This document shows, in pieces, positions 1 to 12,800 of a stretch of 64,000 bases of DNA. Below the pieces are notes generated by a model. It searched no databases, had not been told where the DNA came from, and was given only the letters and a program-made list of their open reading frames with translations. Source of the stretch: Anthonomus grandis grandis (lineage: Eukaryota; Arthropoda; Insecta; Coleoptera; Curculionidae); contig NC_065557.1 of NCBI RefSeq assembly GCF_022605725.1, forward strand, positions 23,253,256 through 23,317,255. Direction: 5' to 3'. Every line of letters starts with the position of its first letter. Within the stretch, counting starts at the first letter, position 1. The position numbers and the translations under genes are program-made.

Positions 1-627
1 GGGAGGTCAAAAATGTAAACTTCATTGTGCTTCCGCCTGGTTATCTGGCCTATGTAAATAAATAAATAGGGCTGGTAATAAAAAAAACAGAGTATACATA
101 TTACTTCAAAAGTGTTAAGCATAATATTGTTTGCTGTTACGCCGTAGTGCACAGATATATACAGGGTGTCTACCAAATTAGTACCTATATTAAATATTAT
201 CCTTATCTGTGAGACATTTAAAAATCGCACCTGCCTGTACCCTTCTTATAGCATTGAAACCCTACTTTTTTTTCTCGCTTTCTATAAATATTTTTACAAC
301 GATAGTTTGACAGCTTTGACGCAAAAATTAAAGCTCAAATAAAAAATCGAAATTTAAGATCATAGACCTCTTAATATTAATGACTTAAACCTACAGAATA
401 TTTTTTGTTGTCTATTTGAACAATATTTTTCATATATTTTTCAACAAAAAAAATAGTCGATTTAACACATTATAAATGAACTTTCGCAACTTGTTATAGT
501 TACATTATAGGAAAAGGATATTTGAAATACTTTCTTCAAATTCGCTTTAAAAGTTTGGCTATTTTTTTTACAATATTTTTCATTTAATCACTTTTTCTGA
601 TAACAAATGTATATGTATCTATTTTAG
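1..627 (+). other. PWP2 intron, right part, with transposon-end remnant
   Basis: AT-rich non-coding sequence. At about 158-175 a TATACAGGGTGTCTACC motif resembles the TACAGGGTGT ends of Tc1/mariner-type or related MITEs seen elsewhere in this window. No coding signal was seen. Confidence 0.5.
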
Positions 628-802
628 GTATCGGAATTTTAAAACTTTTACATCTCCTCGCCCAGTACAAATATCATGTGTGGCAGTTGATGGTAGTGGG
701 GAGTTTGTGGCGGCAGGAGGACAAGACGTTTTTGAAATTTACCTATGGTCCATTAAAACGGGTAGGCTACTCGAAATTGTATCTGGACATGAAGGACCTG
801 TG
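628..802 (+). CDS. PWP2: PWP2 exon (WD40 segment)
   Basis: The acceptor is ...tctattttag and the donor GTGgtaagt. The exon starts in phase 1, so the first base closes a codon carried over from an exon left of the window. It encodes YRNFKTFTSPRP followed by a WD repeat with GSGEFVAAGGQD and EIYLWSIKTGRL, ending SGHEGPV. The SGHEGP block is the usual link to the next WD repeat in this family. Confidence 0.93.
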
Positions 803-3800
803 GTAAGTTTATTATTTTAAATCTGCCAAAATCCATACTAGTGAACTTATGCTAAAAAACTGGTTATAATGTTATAATCGCTGGATATGGACTGGATATA
901 TAGTGTATTTGTTTCTTTCCTGTAAATATGTTCTTACAATAAAAGTACAATGAGTGAGTGTATGTAGGCCAAAATGGTGGTATTAAAAGAAAAAAAGTTT
1001 TGAACAGCTTAGGTTTTAATTGACCCGACATCCAACTTTACTGTTAAAAGTTAACACATTTGAACTGGGTCACTAATACATGTCTAATAAAATTGTAAAG
1101 AATAGATAAATAAAGCAAAAAAAAACTAATAACGACTATAAAATACTATCAATGTCAATAAAAGATTACTTTAGAACTTCTCTTAGGAGTTTTATAAATT
1201 ATTGCAGGAACAAAAACTGTTATATTGAAGTCAAATATACAGGGCATTAACGATGAACAAATTTGTTTAAAATTCAGGTATTTTTTTCTTCTTTTATTTT
1301 TAGGACACGTCGATTAGCATTGTCACTTTGCGTTTTTTGCAATAAAAAAATTTCTATACAGGACAACTCAAATAGAAACTATGGCGTCAACATCTAATTT
1401 AAATATTTAATTTCTTAAATTCTTGGCTTTAAATCATCAACATTATTTAGTCCATTCGTACAAACTTTAGGCTTCAAATAGACCCTTAAGAAAAATCTAA
1501 AAAGAAAAAAAGATAGTTAGGAAGAAAGATTTTCTTTTAAATGTTTATTTTTATTATTTTGTAGTAATAGAACTTTTTTTGGCATTATGAACATTTTCAT
1601 TCAGAATAAACGGATTAGTGAAGTGGTTTCGATAAGCATAAATACATGCTTGCAGTACATAAGTGTCAATTACAGTTAAGATTTTTAACCGCTTAAAATA
1701 CTTTATGCATGACTCTGACACTTGATACAGTATTCCTACTACCATTTTTCAAGAGTAAGACCCTTTTGCAGTAGCCAGTAGCATTCCAATTTAAAATGTA
1801 TAGAAAATTTTGGTAAAGTTTGTAGTAAAAAATAGGTAAAGTTTCACTGCAGTGGCTATATAAACATTAAAAATGTGTTTTTTTTTCTTTATTAAGAACG
1901 AAGTTATTTAAAGAAAGCAGTTGTTTATTAATGCATATTTCACTTCTGCATGACATGGAAAAAAATATTAGAATAATTTTTGTTTAGGTGGTAAAACAGA
2001 TTACTTATATATACTATAAAAAACAACGCACTTAGAATGGAGTCTTGACACCAGACAACTCTTAGTCTTATTAGTGTTGCCATCAAAAAATGATGGTTTA
2101 AAAAAATAGAAATTCTTAGGTCTCATAGACCTAAGAATTGCTTATTGTTATTTCCAGCTCCCACAATTTTTATTTGAAGAAAGCCAGGAACGGTTTCAGT
2201 GCTTCTATTTATTTATTACTCGAATTTATGCTTTTTAAATAAGCAGTATAATTAATCTTATAATGCATATGGCTGACAGCCCGACAATTCCTGTAAAACT
2301 TTGCGTCCCCTTTTTATTGATTAATTTAATGAGAAAAATTCTCTTCTCAAACCAAAGCTTTGGCAATTGTTGAGAGTTGCAGAATAAAACTCCTTCATTG
2401 CAAATTTATATAGTGAATTGGTTTTCAATTTTTTTTTTCTAGTTTCGGAAAATGTTATTTGATACAAGATGTGGAAAACTATAATCGCAAATACCTTTAA
2501 TAAATAGTGAAATCCTCTTTTCATGCAAGTTCAAACTTCACTAGTGCCGATAGGTTCTGGCTTCATTTGCTTAAAGTTGGTAATTTAAAAAAAAAATTGG
2601 TGCATAATGTAGGTATGAAGATTCAAATTATAAGAGCATACTAAAAAATTATGAGAAATCCACAGCCTAATCAAAACGATAAGTTTTATTCTAATACTAA
2701 CTTTGAAAATAAGTCTACTATTTTGTTGATTCTGTCAACAAATTGTTGGGTATATCTAATAATATAAAATTCCTTCAGAATAGTTGCAAAAAATGTTTCT
2801 TGTTTCTGTAATTGAGATGTAAGACTTATAATTAAAAGTAAAAAAAAAAGTTCCATATTCATCACATTAATAATGTTGCAAAACTGCAGGGTAGGGTGTT
2901 TTGTACTGTTTATTGCTGGCATGTCTACTGTGCCGACCTCTGTTTGTTTGGTTGGTCATTTGTGATAGAATGAGCTATGTAGGTTCAAGACTGAAGTAAC
3001 AATACCCTTGTGTTTAACCTTGCTAAGACCGTTATTTTTAATGGTTTATCTTTTATCTTAATAACATACTATTAAATAGAATACGTTTTACTATTTTTTT
3101 TTTGAATTTGTTGAATCGACTTTCCTACTATTTTAATTGCATCAGATAAAATTATAGCATATTAATTATCGATATTCTTGATTTAACTTTTTTGAGTAAG
3201 TTTAGAGTTGTAATTAACATTTATTTTATAAGTAGGGTTTTAAATTGACAACTCCAATGTTTTGCTTTTTTTTAGGCAGGTTTGGCTTTCAGCCCAAGTA
3301 TGACCAATACAACTCTAGCATCTGTATCTTGGGATAAAACATTACGAATATGGGATGCAATTGAAAAAGGGTCAGCACACGAAACCATTGAACTTATAGC
3401 AGATGGTGTGAACGTGACTTTTAATCCAAATGGTTTGGAAGTTGCAGTAGCCACACTGGATGGTCAGATATCAGTGTTTAATGTAAAAACTGCAACACAA
3501 GTTGTGGCCATCGAGGGAAGGAATGACCTTGGCAGTGGACGGTCCGAATCGGATTTAATAACGGCCAAGAAAAATTTAGAGGCAAAGTTAGTTATTCATT
3601 AATTATTAGTAAATTAGTCATTTGTTGACAATGCGAAAATATAGTTTGTTTTAAAATATATTTATAAAATATATTTTTATATATATATATATTTTTAAAA
3701 TATAATTTTTTTTCAAATAATCCCTATTATGATGGGAGTAAATATTACTTACTGATAATTAGATAGTTGATATTAAGATCATCACATATTTAAGTTTATT

Positions 3801-6800
3801 GGTTTGTTTGAAAAAAGAGAAACCTTCTATTTTTCCGTGCATTCTAATATACAGTACTAAATCTGAACGACAAAAACTAAGTTATGCGAAATTTATTCAA
3901 GGATATTTTTCTAAAGGGTATATATAATATATGCTGTAAAAGCAGACTGCATTCTCTTTTTTTAGTTTTGTTGGATTACATTAAATTTTACTAAATAAAA
4001 TGCATTGAACTAAAAAAACACACAAGAACAGACGTGGAAATATTAAGATAGACATAAACGATGCATTATGGTCACAAGCACAATAATAAAAAATAACATA
4101 TAAACACATTTATTATAAGACATTGCCTTTCTTCAGGACTAAAAATAATACGAAAAAAAACAATTACTTATGCGTTTTGAATGTTACATTAAAGGTGACG
4201 ATATACATACTGTATGTCAGTAATGAATAATCGAGAAGCTTTGGGCAAAAGTTTACTGATAAGTTGTTAAAAGGGATTGCTTAAAATATTTTTTTTAGTT
4301 CTTAACTCTCTTTTTTTTTAAACATCCCCATAAAAGATTCCGAGGATGACTGCATACTTATATTGATGTAGACTGATATGAAACTCCACTTCTTTTTGTA
4401 ATATATAATACCAATAATTTTGGACTATTATTAAACAAAGACATTAGTAAAAACCACATCACCAAGAATATAATCTGGAGTAAGTATAATATTTTTTGAT
4501 GTTTCAATTCAATTCATTTAATACATTGAACTGACATTGATATTTTGGTTTCGTATTTGCATTTTATTTTTTCAAATTTATTGTAATTAATTAGACCTGA
4601 AGAAGATGAGATACAAATTGATATTAAACATTAATAATAATAATAATAACTATACAATAGATTCGTCTCTTACAGTCCCGAAAAATACCGCATATGGTAG
4701 AAACCTCGGTAGTTTTTTAAAATAAAGTGGTTTTATCTATTGGTAGTTATCGCTATATAACTATAAGGACGCGAGCATTTACAATGATTGAATAATATAT
4801 ATACCATGCAGCTCTTAATTGTCCCCAAAATGACGTCCATTTTGAAGTTTTGCAAAATGAGCTAGGGACCAAAAAGTAATATTTAGGTTGCTAATCATGT
4901 GTCTCAAATTTCAAATTTGTATATAAACGCATTCAAAAGATAGGAGGGAAGGAGGCAATTTAGAGGTTCTTATCTCTTTTATCTTATCGATTCTTATTTT
5001 TTATCTAATTTATATATTTCTTTATTTGCTTTTGCCAAAAAATAATAATTGATGTAATTCAATTTTAGATGATCTAGAACTTTATTTTCAGATCATTTAC
5101 TACCTTATGTTATTCAGCCGATGGTGAATATTTATTAGCTGGAGGCCAATCAAAGAATGTATGTATCTACAATGTCAAGGAGGCCTTACTTGTTAAAAAG
5201 TTTGAAATCACCCAAAACCGATCGATGGACGCCGTCGATGTAAGTTATCTAACGTGTATACATTTGTTAAAATAATATCTATAATAATTAGCACAAATTA
5301 TGATTTTCCTAATATGAAAACTTAAGAAAGCAGTGAATGAATTGTAAAATTAACGCAAAAATATCTTCTACGTTGATCTTCAAATAACATTCGCCCTAAA
5401 AGTAAATTTGCTTTATATTTCTTTAAACTCATAATATAGTTGAATAGAGTCAACTCACAATATCCCTGTTGGTAATAGTGCCAAGCTGTAAAGAATACAG
5501 ACAGAAAAACATTATTTATTATTATGTAATGATGCAAACCGTGAAATAATTTTTAGATTTTAATTAATTTTTTTGAGGTTGGAAATTTTTTTAAATACAA
5601 AAAAGGGTTTTATATTTGATTCATGTCACGGAGGTTTTGATAATATTACTTGATAATTTTGAGCGTGCTGCTTATTTTAATATACTTCATGTGTCTACAA
5701 AAGTTATCTTATCGACAATTAAAATCATAGCCAGCAGTAGATCTTTTAATGTAAATTATCCTATCCATGAATTTACACAGTCTGATGGCAGCTCCATCGA
5801 AGCCACCGTAATATAGAAAGCCAGAACCCTCGAGTCGTGACGTCACGTCGAACGTCCGAGTATCCCGTGTCGTTCGTATGTTATAGCCGTATTTATTCAA
5901 TACTACCGCTGTTAAAATCATAATATTATCATTGTGTATCGTTTAAATGATAATATTGTTTAATAAAATTAATAGTGTGTTAGTAGAAAGAAGTACAAAT
6001 AATAAAAACAATTCTTTATTAAAACAAAAATGATATAAAAATCAACAAATTCCTTAATGAGTTATAAATATGAGGCAAATAAGGCCTATATGATACAATA
6101 GTTTTTAAGAACTACTGAAGCATATATATATTTATAACTATTAATTAAAACCAATACAAAACTCTTAAAAAAATAATAAATATAGCCACTGTAAGATGGT
6201 TTAAAACAAATTTAATAAAATACTAAATAATTATTTAAAAAAATGGATAGATAGTTAGTAGTAGTACAAAAGAAACAAAATAATGTTTTTTATTAAAACA
6301 AAACAACATAAAAAAATATAACATTCTTTAATAAGGTATAAATATAAGGCAAATAACCTATACAAGCTTTTAATACCTCCCGAAATATATAATTATAATA
6401 AATTAAAACATAAATACAAAACTCTTAAAAAAAATTAATATAATTATAATGAAATAATAAATATAATAATATGAAAGTTGGTTTAACACAAATTTAATAA
6501 AACACCAACAGAAATAAAACTCAAATAGCTAGATAAAAAAACTCGATAAAAACAGAATAAAAAATTTAATAAATTAATTTTATGAACTGGAAAGTTTTTT
6601 ATATTTTCTAGTCTTTGGTTCTGGTTTTTGGTTTTCATCTTTTGATTTGGACACATTTTGTTTTTCTTTTCTCTCTATAATTTTTTTTCGTTTGGCGGCA
6701 TGGATTATATTATTTTGGACTTTTCGGTAATTATTTAATAAAATGTTTGAAAACTTAAATACCGCATTTTTTACAAGATCTGACATAAGAATTCCACAGT

Positions 6801-9800
6801 CACATCATGTTATTTCAGGATTGATATCTGAATTGTCGAAAATAATTCCAACAGCAAGCTTGGTGAGGACGGCTCTCTGAGATGAGCATTTTAAATAATT
6901 TTCTTCATATCTGTCCGATATTAGAGATTTAAAGATGTTAAAAGTTATTATTAATACTTCCTAATGCCTTCCTACCGAGTGCATACCTAATCCCGGGCCG
7001 GGCGAGGAAGTCGAGTCGTTCGGGCAATAGACGTTCGACGTGACGTAGCTGCTGGAGAGTGGGATGACGTTTCTGGCTTTCTATATTACGGTGGCTTCGG
7101 CTCCATGTTCTCATGTGTTAAATACTGCAATGTGCTTCCTAATATAAAGCCAATTTCAGACTTGGTTTTATTATAAAACGGCTTTTTTAGTAAATTTTGA
7201 GTATATTTAACACAAAAATTATGTTTGATGATACAAATCACAATTTTTTTATTTATATTTTTAAATAAAGATTTTTTTCTTGGTAAAAATATTCTCAAAT
7301 CTAAGATACTTTTAACTTCTTGCGCAAAATTCTAACAATATATCTATATCTTGGCTAAATTAACTAATTTCTATTTCCCCAATTAATTATAGTAATGTTT
7401 TGAATATTGTCTCTGGTTCGATCCCTATGTTTTTTGAAAAACCTTTTTGTATATTTTTTTCTTTCATAATTGTATTTGTTTTCATTCTTTATAAAATAAG
7501 ATGTAAAGAATTTACTGGATGTGATATTTGGCGTTTTATAATTCATATTTTAGTCAATAACGATACACGATGGTATAAACTTATTTTATTTTTATGTTAG
7601 TGTGAGTCAGTGTGCAGTTTTTTGTATTTATATATGATTATAGGTATGTCTTTTCTGTTAATTAGCGTTCTGCTCCGTATTATTTAATTTTGTTAATTTT
7701 ACTTAGGTCTGATGATGCCCTAATGCGGCGAAACGCGTAACCTTTAAATAGACGCTTGATTGATGAGACTTGGACTTTGAGTTTACTTTCTCCTCCCCTT
7801 TATTCATTTTGAAGGTAGTTCATGCCTATCTTTTGAAACTGATGCTTTCTAACATTTGCTTAAATTGTCCCTAGCTCTCTATTTAATAGCTTTTTTTTGT
7901 TAAGATATACCGATTTTTTGCTATACCCTCCATTGCTATTGTCAAGTCTGGATTTTTTATTTGAAACTTAAAATCTCCCCACAAATATGGAATTAAAATC
8001 TTACAATATTATTTTATATAGGTTCTCTATGGTCACTAATTGATTTTCTTTCTTCTCTGCTTCATAAGTGTAAGTATATTCAGGTTTGGGAAACGGTCAT
8101 TACTCATAGAGGTGCTTAAAGGCCGAAATGTGGCAATTAGTCTAATAAAAATTTAAAAAAAAATATTATAAATAAACTTAACGAAAATTATTTTTCTAAA
8201 TAAAAGCTTCAAGAGAGTTTCGGTCTAATAGTATTTGTTCAAAATTGTTTTATCATAACCGCATTATAAGCAGGACAGCCGTCTGGTTGAAAATAGACCG
8301 ATCCCAGGTCTTAATCAGGGAGGATTTAAATGGCAGGAAGAACTTGAGTTTGAAGCAACTCAAGGAAACCGTACCATCAAAAAAATGGCCCTATATGGTT
8401 GGCCAATATACCGGTCCAAACATTCAATTTTTGAGAATACTGAATACGGCATTGAAAACTTCTGTGCTCATTTTCCCAATATCGAACAATAGTTGTGTTT
8501 TCCATGTAATAAAGGAAAGAAAAGAAGAATCATCTATATTAAAACTGTTACCAATATTTCCAAATATTGGTAACATTTAGTATTTAAGTTATATATATTT
8601 TATAATATTTAAACTGTTACCAATATTTTCTAATATTGGTAACAGTTTTATGGTCCATACCCAGTTCCTTTGCAACACCGGTCCTGTTGAATCTACTTCT
8701 AAACAACAAATCATTTCTTTCAGTCGTTCTTTCTCCTGGATCCTTTCGGTAAAAGGTTCTTGCACTTAAGTGTGCCTTGATTGTTGCTATTATTTTAGAT
8801 AATGCATAACTTTCAATTTCCCAACCTTTTTACCATAAATATCGTTAAGTGATTGATTCATAGAGTTTTTCAATTAATTAAATATTAATTTATGCTAAAT
8901 AGTATTATTTATGGGATTTTCTCAGTCGCATTTTAAATTTATTCATTTGAGACAGTTGTTAAATCAAAATATTATCTTTTAAGTCAATATGTTTTAGTTG
9001 TATTTTGATATCCGAATAAATCAAATAATAGAATAATAGTGTCCAACGCAGTTTTTTTAGCTAAAAGACCAAGCTGACAATTTATTCTCTGACATACACA
9101 TGATGGTAAATATTATGTTTTTAGGATTTTATAAATCGAAGGAAATTAACAGAATTTGGAAATTTAGCGCTAATAGAAGAAAGAGAAGAACGGGAAGGAG
9201 GAAACGTGATGCTTAAGTTACCCGGTGTAAGAAAGGGAGACATGTCAAGTCGATCAATTAAACCGGAGGTGAGTTTGTATAGTTAATTATCTATTAATAT
9301 TGTATCTGTTTTACAATATTTCATAGGTAAGAGTGCTTTCCCTACAATTTTCACCCACTGGCCAACAATGGGCAGCAGCAACCACAGAAGGTCTTCTCAT
9401 ATATTCTCTTAATACTGGTTTAGTATTTGATCCTTGGGACCTGCAAATCGGTATTACTCCTATGGCCGTCAAACAAGCATTAAAAGAAGAAGATTATTTG
9501 AATGGTAAGAAAGTTTATAATAAATGTAAATACCTATCGACGGAAATAGTTACTTCCTTCAAAGAAATACTTAGTTATAATTTTCGGTTTTGTTTTTGTG
9601 ACCGAAAAATACTTTATGCTTGTTGTTAGTGAGTTGGATCTGGGGTCAAATAAAACTCAGGTTTTTTATTTTAATACTGCCGACATTTCGGCCATCCTCA
9701 GCAAACCCGGAATGCCGATGATGTTGGGAGAAGGGTGAAAATGCAGACTACGTTATCGGGGAATACCCAGAACTCAATCGGGCTAGGTTCAAATATCTGG

Positions 9801-12800
9801 ATAACACCTACAGTTTACCCAGCGACATTAAGTCTATCAATCCAAAGTACCTCATTATTTTTTTAAGGGTATTGGCCTCTGATACCTCTTGTGCCTCTCT
9901 GAAGGTACGATGGCGTGGGTCCATTAGAAAGCTTATGTGCATTACAGCCCCTTTAGCCGAAAACTGCTTTACAAGTATAATTTCTAGTAAAACACTTAAA
10001 CTAACACTAACTAATTGCTTAAAAGATTTAGTTCTATGATTTAAATAACACGGTCGTACTTCCTTCCGCATTAACCAGATACCTTTAAACTGGTCTGGCC
10101 AACTCAGGTTGTGGGAGCGGAAATACATATGCAACAGAAAATCACTTGGGCTAGCCGCAGATGGATGGAGTGTATTTTTGCGTAGTAAATAGTGTCTGGT
10201 GTCGTCCCTGCGTTATTGGGAATGTAATCTTTAGTAATTTAGCTATAAGTTTGTTTTCTACACAAAAAAGTAGTAACAACTGAACTCTCGTGGATTGTTG
10301 TTTGTTGTGTGGCCGCCTAGCGATGCTTCTAGGACTGTAAATCTAACATCCTTAGATTCACGTATTTTCAATAAGCATGATCTAAATACTGATTATGTAT
10401 TAGCCTTAAGCCTAGGCTAGAAATAAAAACTGGCACTCACACATTCTAAAGGGTCATGCCTAGTTGCCTGTTCCCTGGCATCTAATCTGCTCTCGGGATT
10501 GGTTATTTGTCGTATTTTAGAAAAATACAAAAAAAAACCTCTTGTCAGACTGAGATAGAAATTGGTGACAATATTTTTCATTAGATTCTGCTCACGCCTT
10601 CTTTTTTGTTTGGCAACCCCCTCCAATTTTTATTTCATGCTTCGATATTATTGGCTTCTCTCGACTTCAAGCAGTTTTTGATGGATGGCGCCAAATACAG
10701 ATCTTAATAAAGTGAGGTCTGTTTTGTCTATGCTAGCGCTTATCTATACTTTATTTTTCAATTGGCATTTTATTAACTAATTTAACTCGTTAAATTTTTG
10801 ATTTATAAACTAACATTTCAATATCATTTGATCATTGTAAGACCTGATAGTGAGAAAAAATATTTTTGAACAATTCTAATTGTGAATTTCTATAAAAAAT
10901 GTGAACTTAAACTCGTTTATTTTTGTAAATGTGTTAATTATTACTATTTAAATTGTAACAACTAGTACTTTGGTCAAAAGAACTAGTTGGAATTTTTTGA
11001 CTTTTTGTCAGTACTTAAAAAAAGACCAAATAAAAGAAACGTGTTATCACGATTATCTGTGTGCCAGTGCCAGCGTGGTTAGTTAGATACCTTAGTTTAA
11101 TCTGGATGAGGAATCACGGCCTATCGGGTATCCTTTAAACAGTGGAGAAAGTAATCCAGGTCTTCTATATGAGTAAAACAATAGGCAACATTGTAACAAA
11201 ATCACATTTATTCATCCCCAAGCTTAACATGTTATCTCTCTGCTAACAATTCTTAATAAACCTTACATACGGCCAAATTCAATACGGTACTGTACTGGAA
11301 AAGAAGAGGAGGGGTACAATGAAGGGAACCCATGTCGGTAAGCAAAGTGTAAAAGTGGTAATGAATGCTTATGAAGAAACGGATCAGATACTCCCCAGAG
11401 AAAATAAAGCATGCAAAGTCGGTATTAACGGAATGGTAAGCGGTAAATCACCCACAGGAAATGTATGCGGTATAATGTATGTCAAGTAAATGCGGTCGCT
11501 CGTAACCTTGGCAGACTCTATTTATAATGACGGTAGATTTTGTAGGTAGAAGATGGCAATGTTGTCAGGTTGGGAATAATGGGATAACATCCAATGCAGA
11601 GTGCAATCTCGTAACGGTCCGGCACGCAACGCCGTGTATCCTGTGGATATGAGAAATAACGGGATAATATCCAATACAAAGTGCTACCTCGTACCGGTCC
11701 GATAGGCAGCATCCAGCACTTTATTAAGGAATACAGAGTGATACCTCGTAACGGTCTGACACGCAACACAATGCATCCTGTGGAATTCGGAAAAGGAATT
11801 TGCCTACATTCTTACCTATTATACTTACATTAGAAGTAGTAAGCGGCGGCGGAGAGGTGGGTTTGTGGGCTTACCTCGGTCGATTATTGCTGGAGCTCTG
11901 GTCGGTTCTATCGAGTGGTAGCGAACTCAGCAGTCTGTCGTAGTGATGGCTTCCTAATAGTGGAACTGATTCCGCGGAACTGATGTTTACAGTTGGAACG
12001 GTGGAACAACCTACCCACTAGAAAACATGAGTCCAAGTTCTAGTCCGGATTGGTTTGAGAATTAATTATTACGGTCTACCAAAATCTAAAATGACACGAC
12101 GGAACGTCACGTCGGCGGGTTTAGGTTATTGTAGTCCGAGTCCTGGGGCCGTATTTTTGAAACCATTCGACTTTGATTCGCATACGAAATTAGAGGATTT
12201 CGCACGAAAAATCGATATTCGTATTTTCGACCGCTTCGTATGCGAACATTTTCGCATGCGGTGTCTCGAATGGGTATATACCATTCGAATTTCAAAGTTC
12301 GTGTGCGATTCTGCCGCTTGTCTTGTTTTGATTTTAAACTAGCTTTGTTTTTTTTCTTAATTTGTGAGTTGGTTAAGTTTTTTTGTAGTGTTTTCTTGTT
12401 GTTTATTGAAAAAAAAATAAGAATAATCAAATAGCAAGATTAAACAATATTGTGCAAAGAAAAGTCGTCGATGCACTGGAAGAGACTAAAACTCTGGCAG
12501 ATAGAAGGAATAGGATGTACTCTTCATTTCTTGACCCATTTGAAATGTATTCAGATTCTCAATTTAATAATATAGATTACAAGCCTATTACGATAGAATG
12601 ATTAAGCCTATTACGATGATGTGCTCTTTATGTGCTCCAGAGGCTGTGTCTGTCCGCTAGTTTTATCCACAAGGCTTGTGCAGTTTTAGCCGAAAAATTT
12701 TGGGTGAATTTGCCCGACTTTAATTCCGGGTGCTTTTCCATAAATGAAATTAGTTCTTTCTTTCGCTCGCTCGACACAAAACCGCAATATTTTTTATTTT

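Noticed and set aside
5616..5921. Frames on both strands across the left end of the 5.8 kb TIR element
   Set aside because: They span the TIR boundary and show no conserved domain.
7400..7430. GGTTCGATCCC resembling a tRNA T-loop / box B
   Set aside because: No acceptor stem, D-arm or box A at the right distance; the flanks are AT-rich and do not fold as a cloverleaf.
8245..8580. 111-codon frame on + in a PWP2 intron
   Set aside because: No recognisable domain, ends in the palindrome at 8547-8574, and is not in phase with PWP2 exons; probably repeat-derived noise.
9808..10134. 108-codon antisense frame
   Set aside because: No domain or homology I can see; neighbouring frames are equally open in this GC-richer patch.
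12055..12430. Overlapping frames on both strands at the left end of the Harbinger element
   Set aside because: They cross the TIR and are due to the CG-rich palindromic terminus, not to genes.
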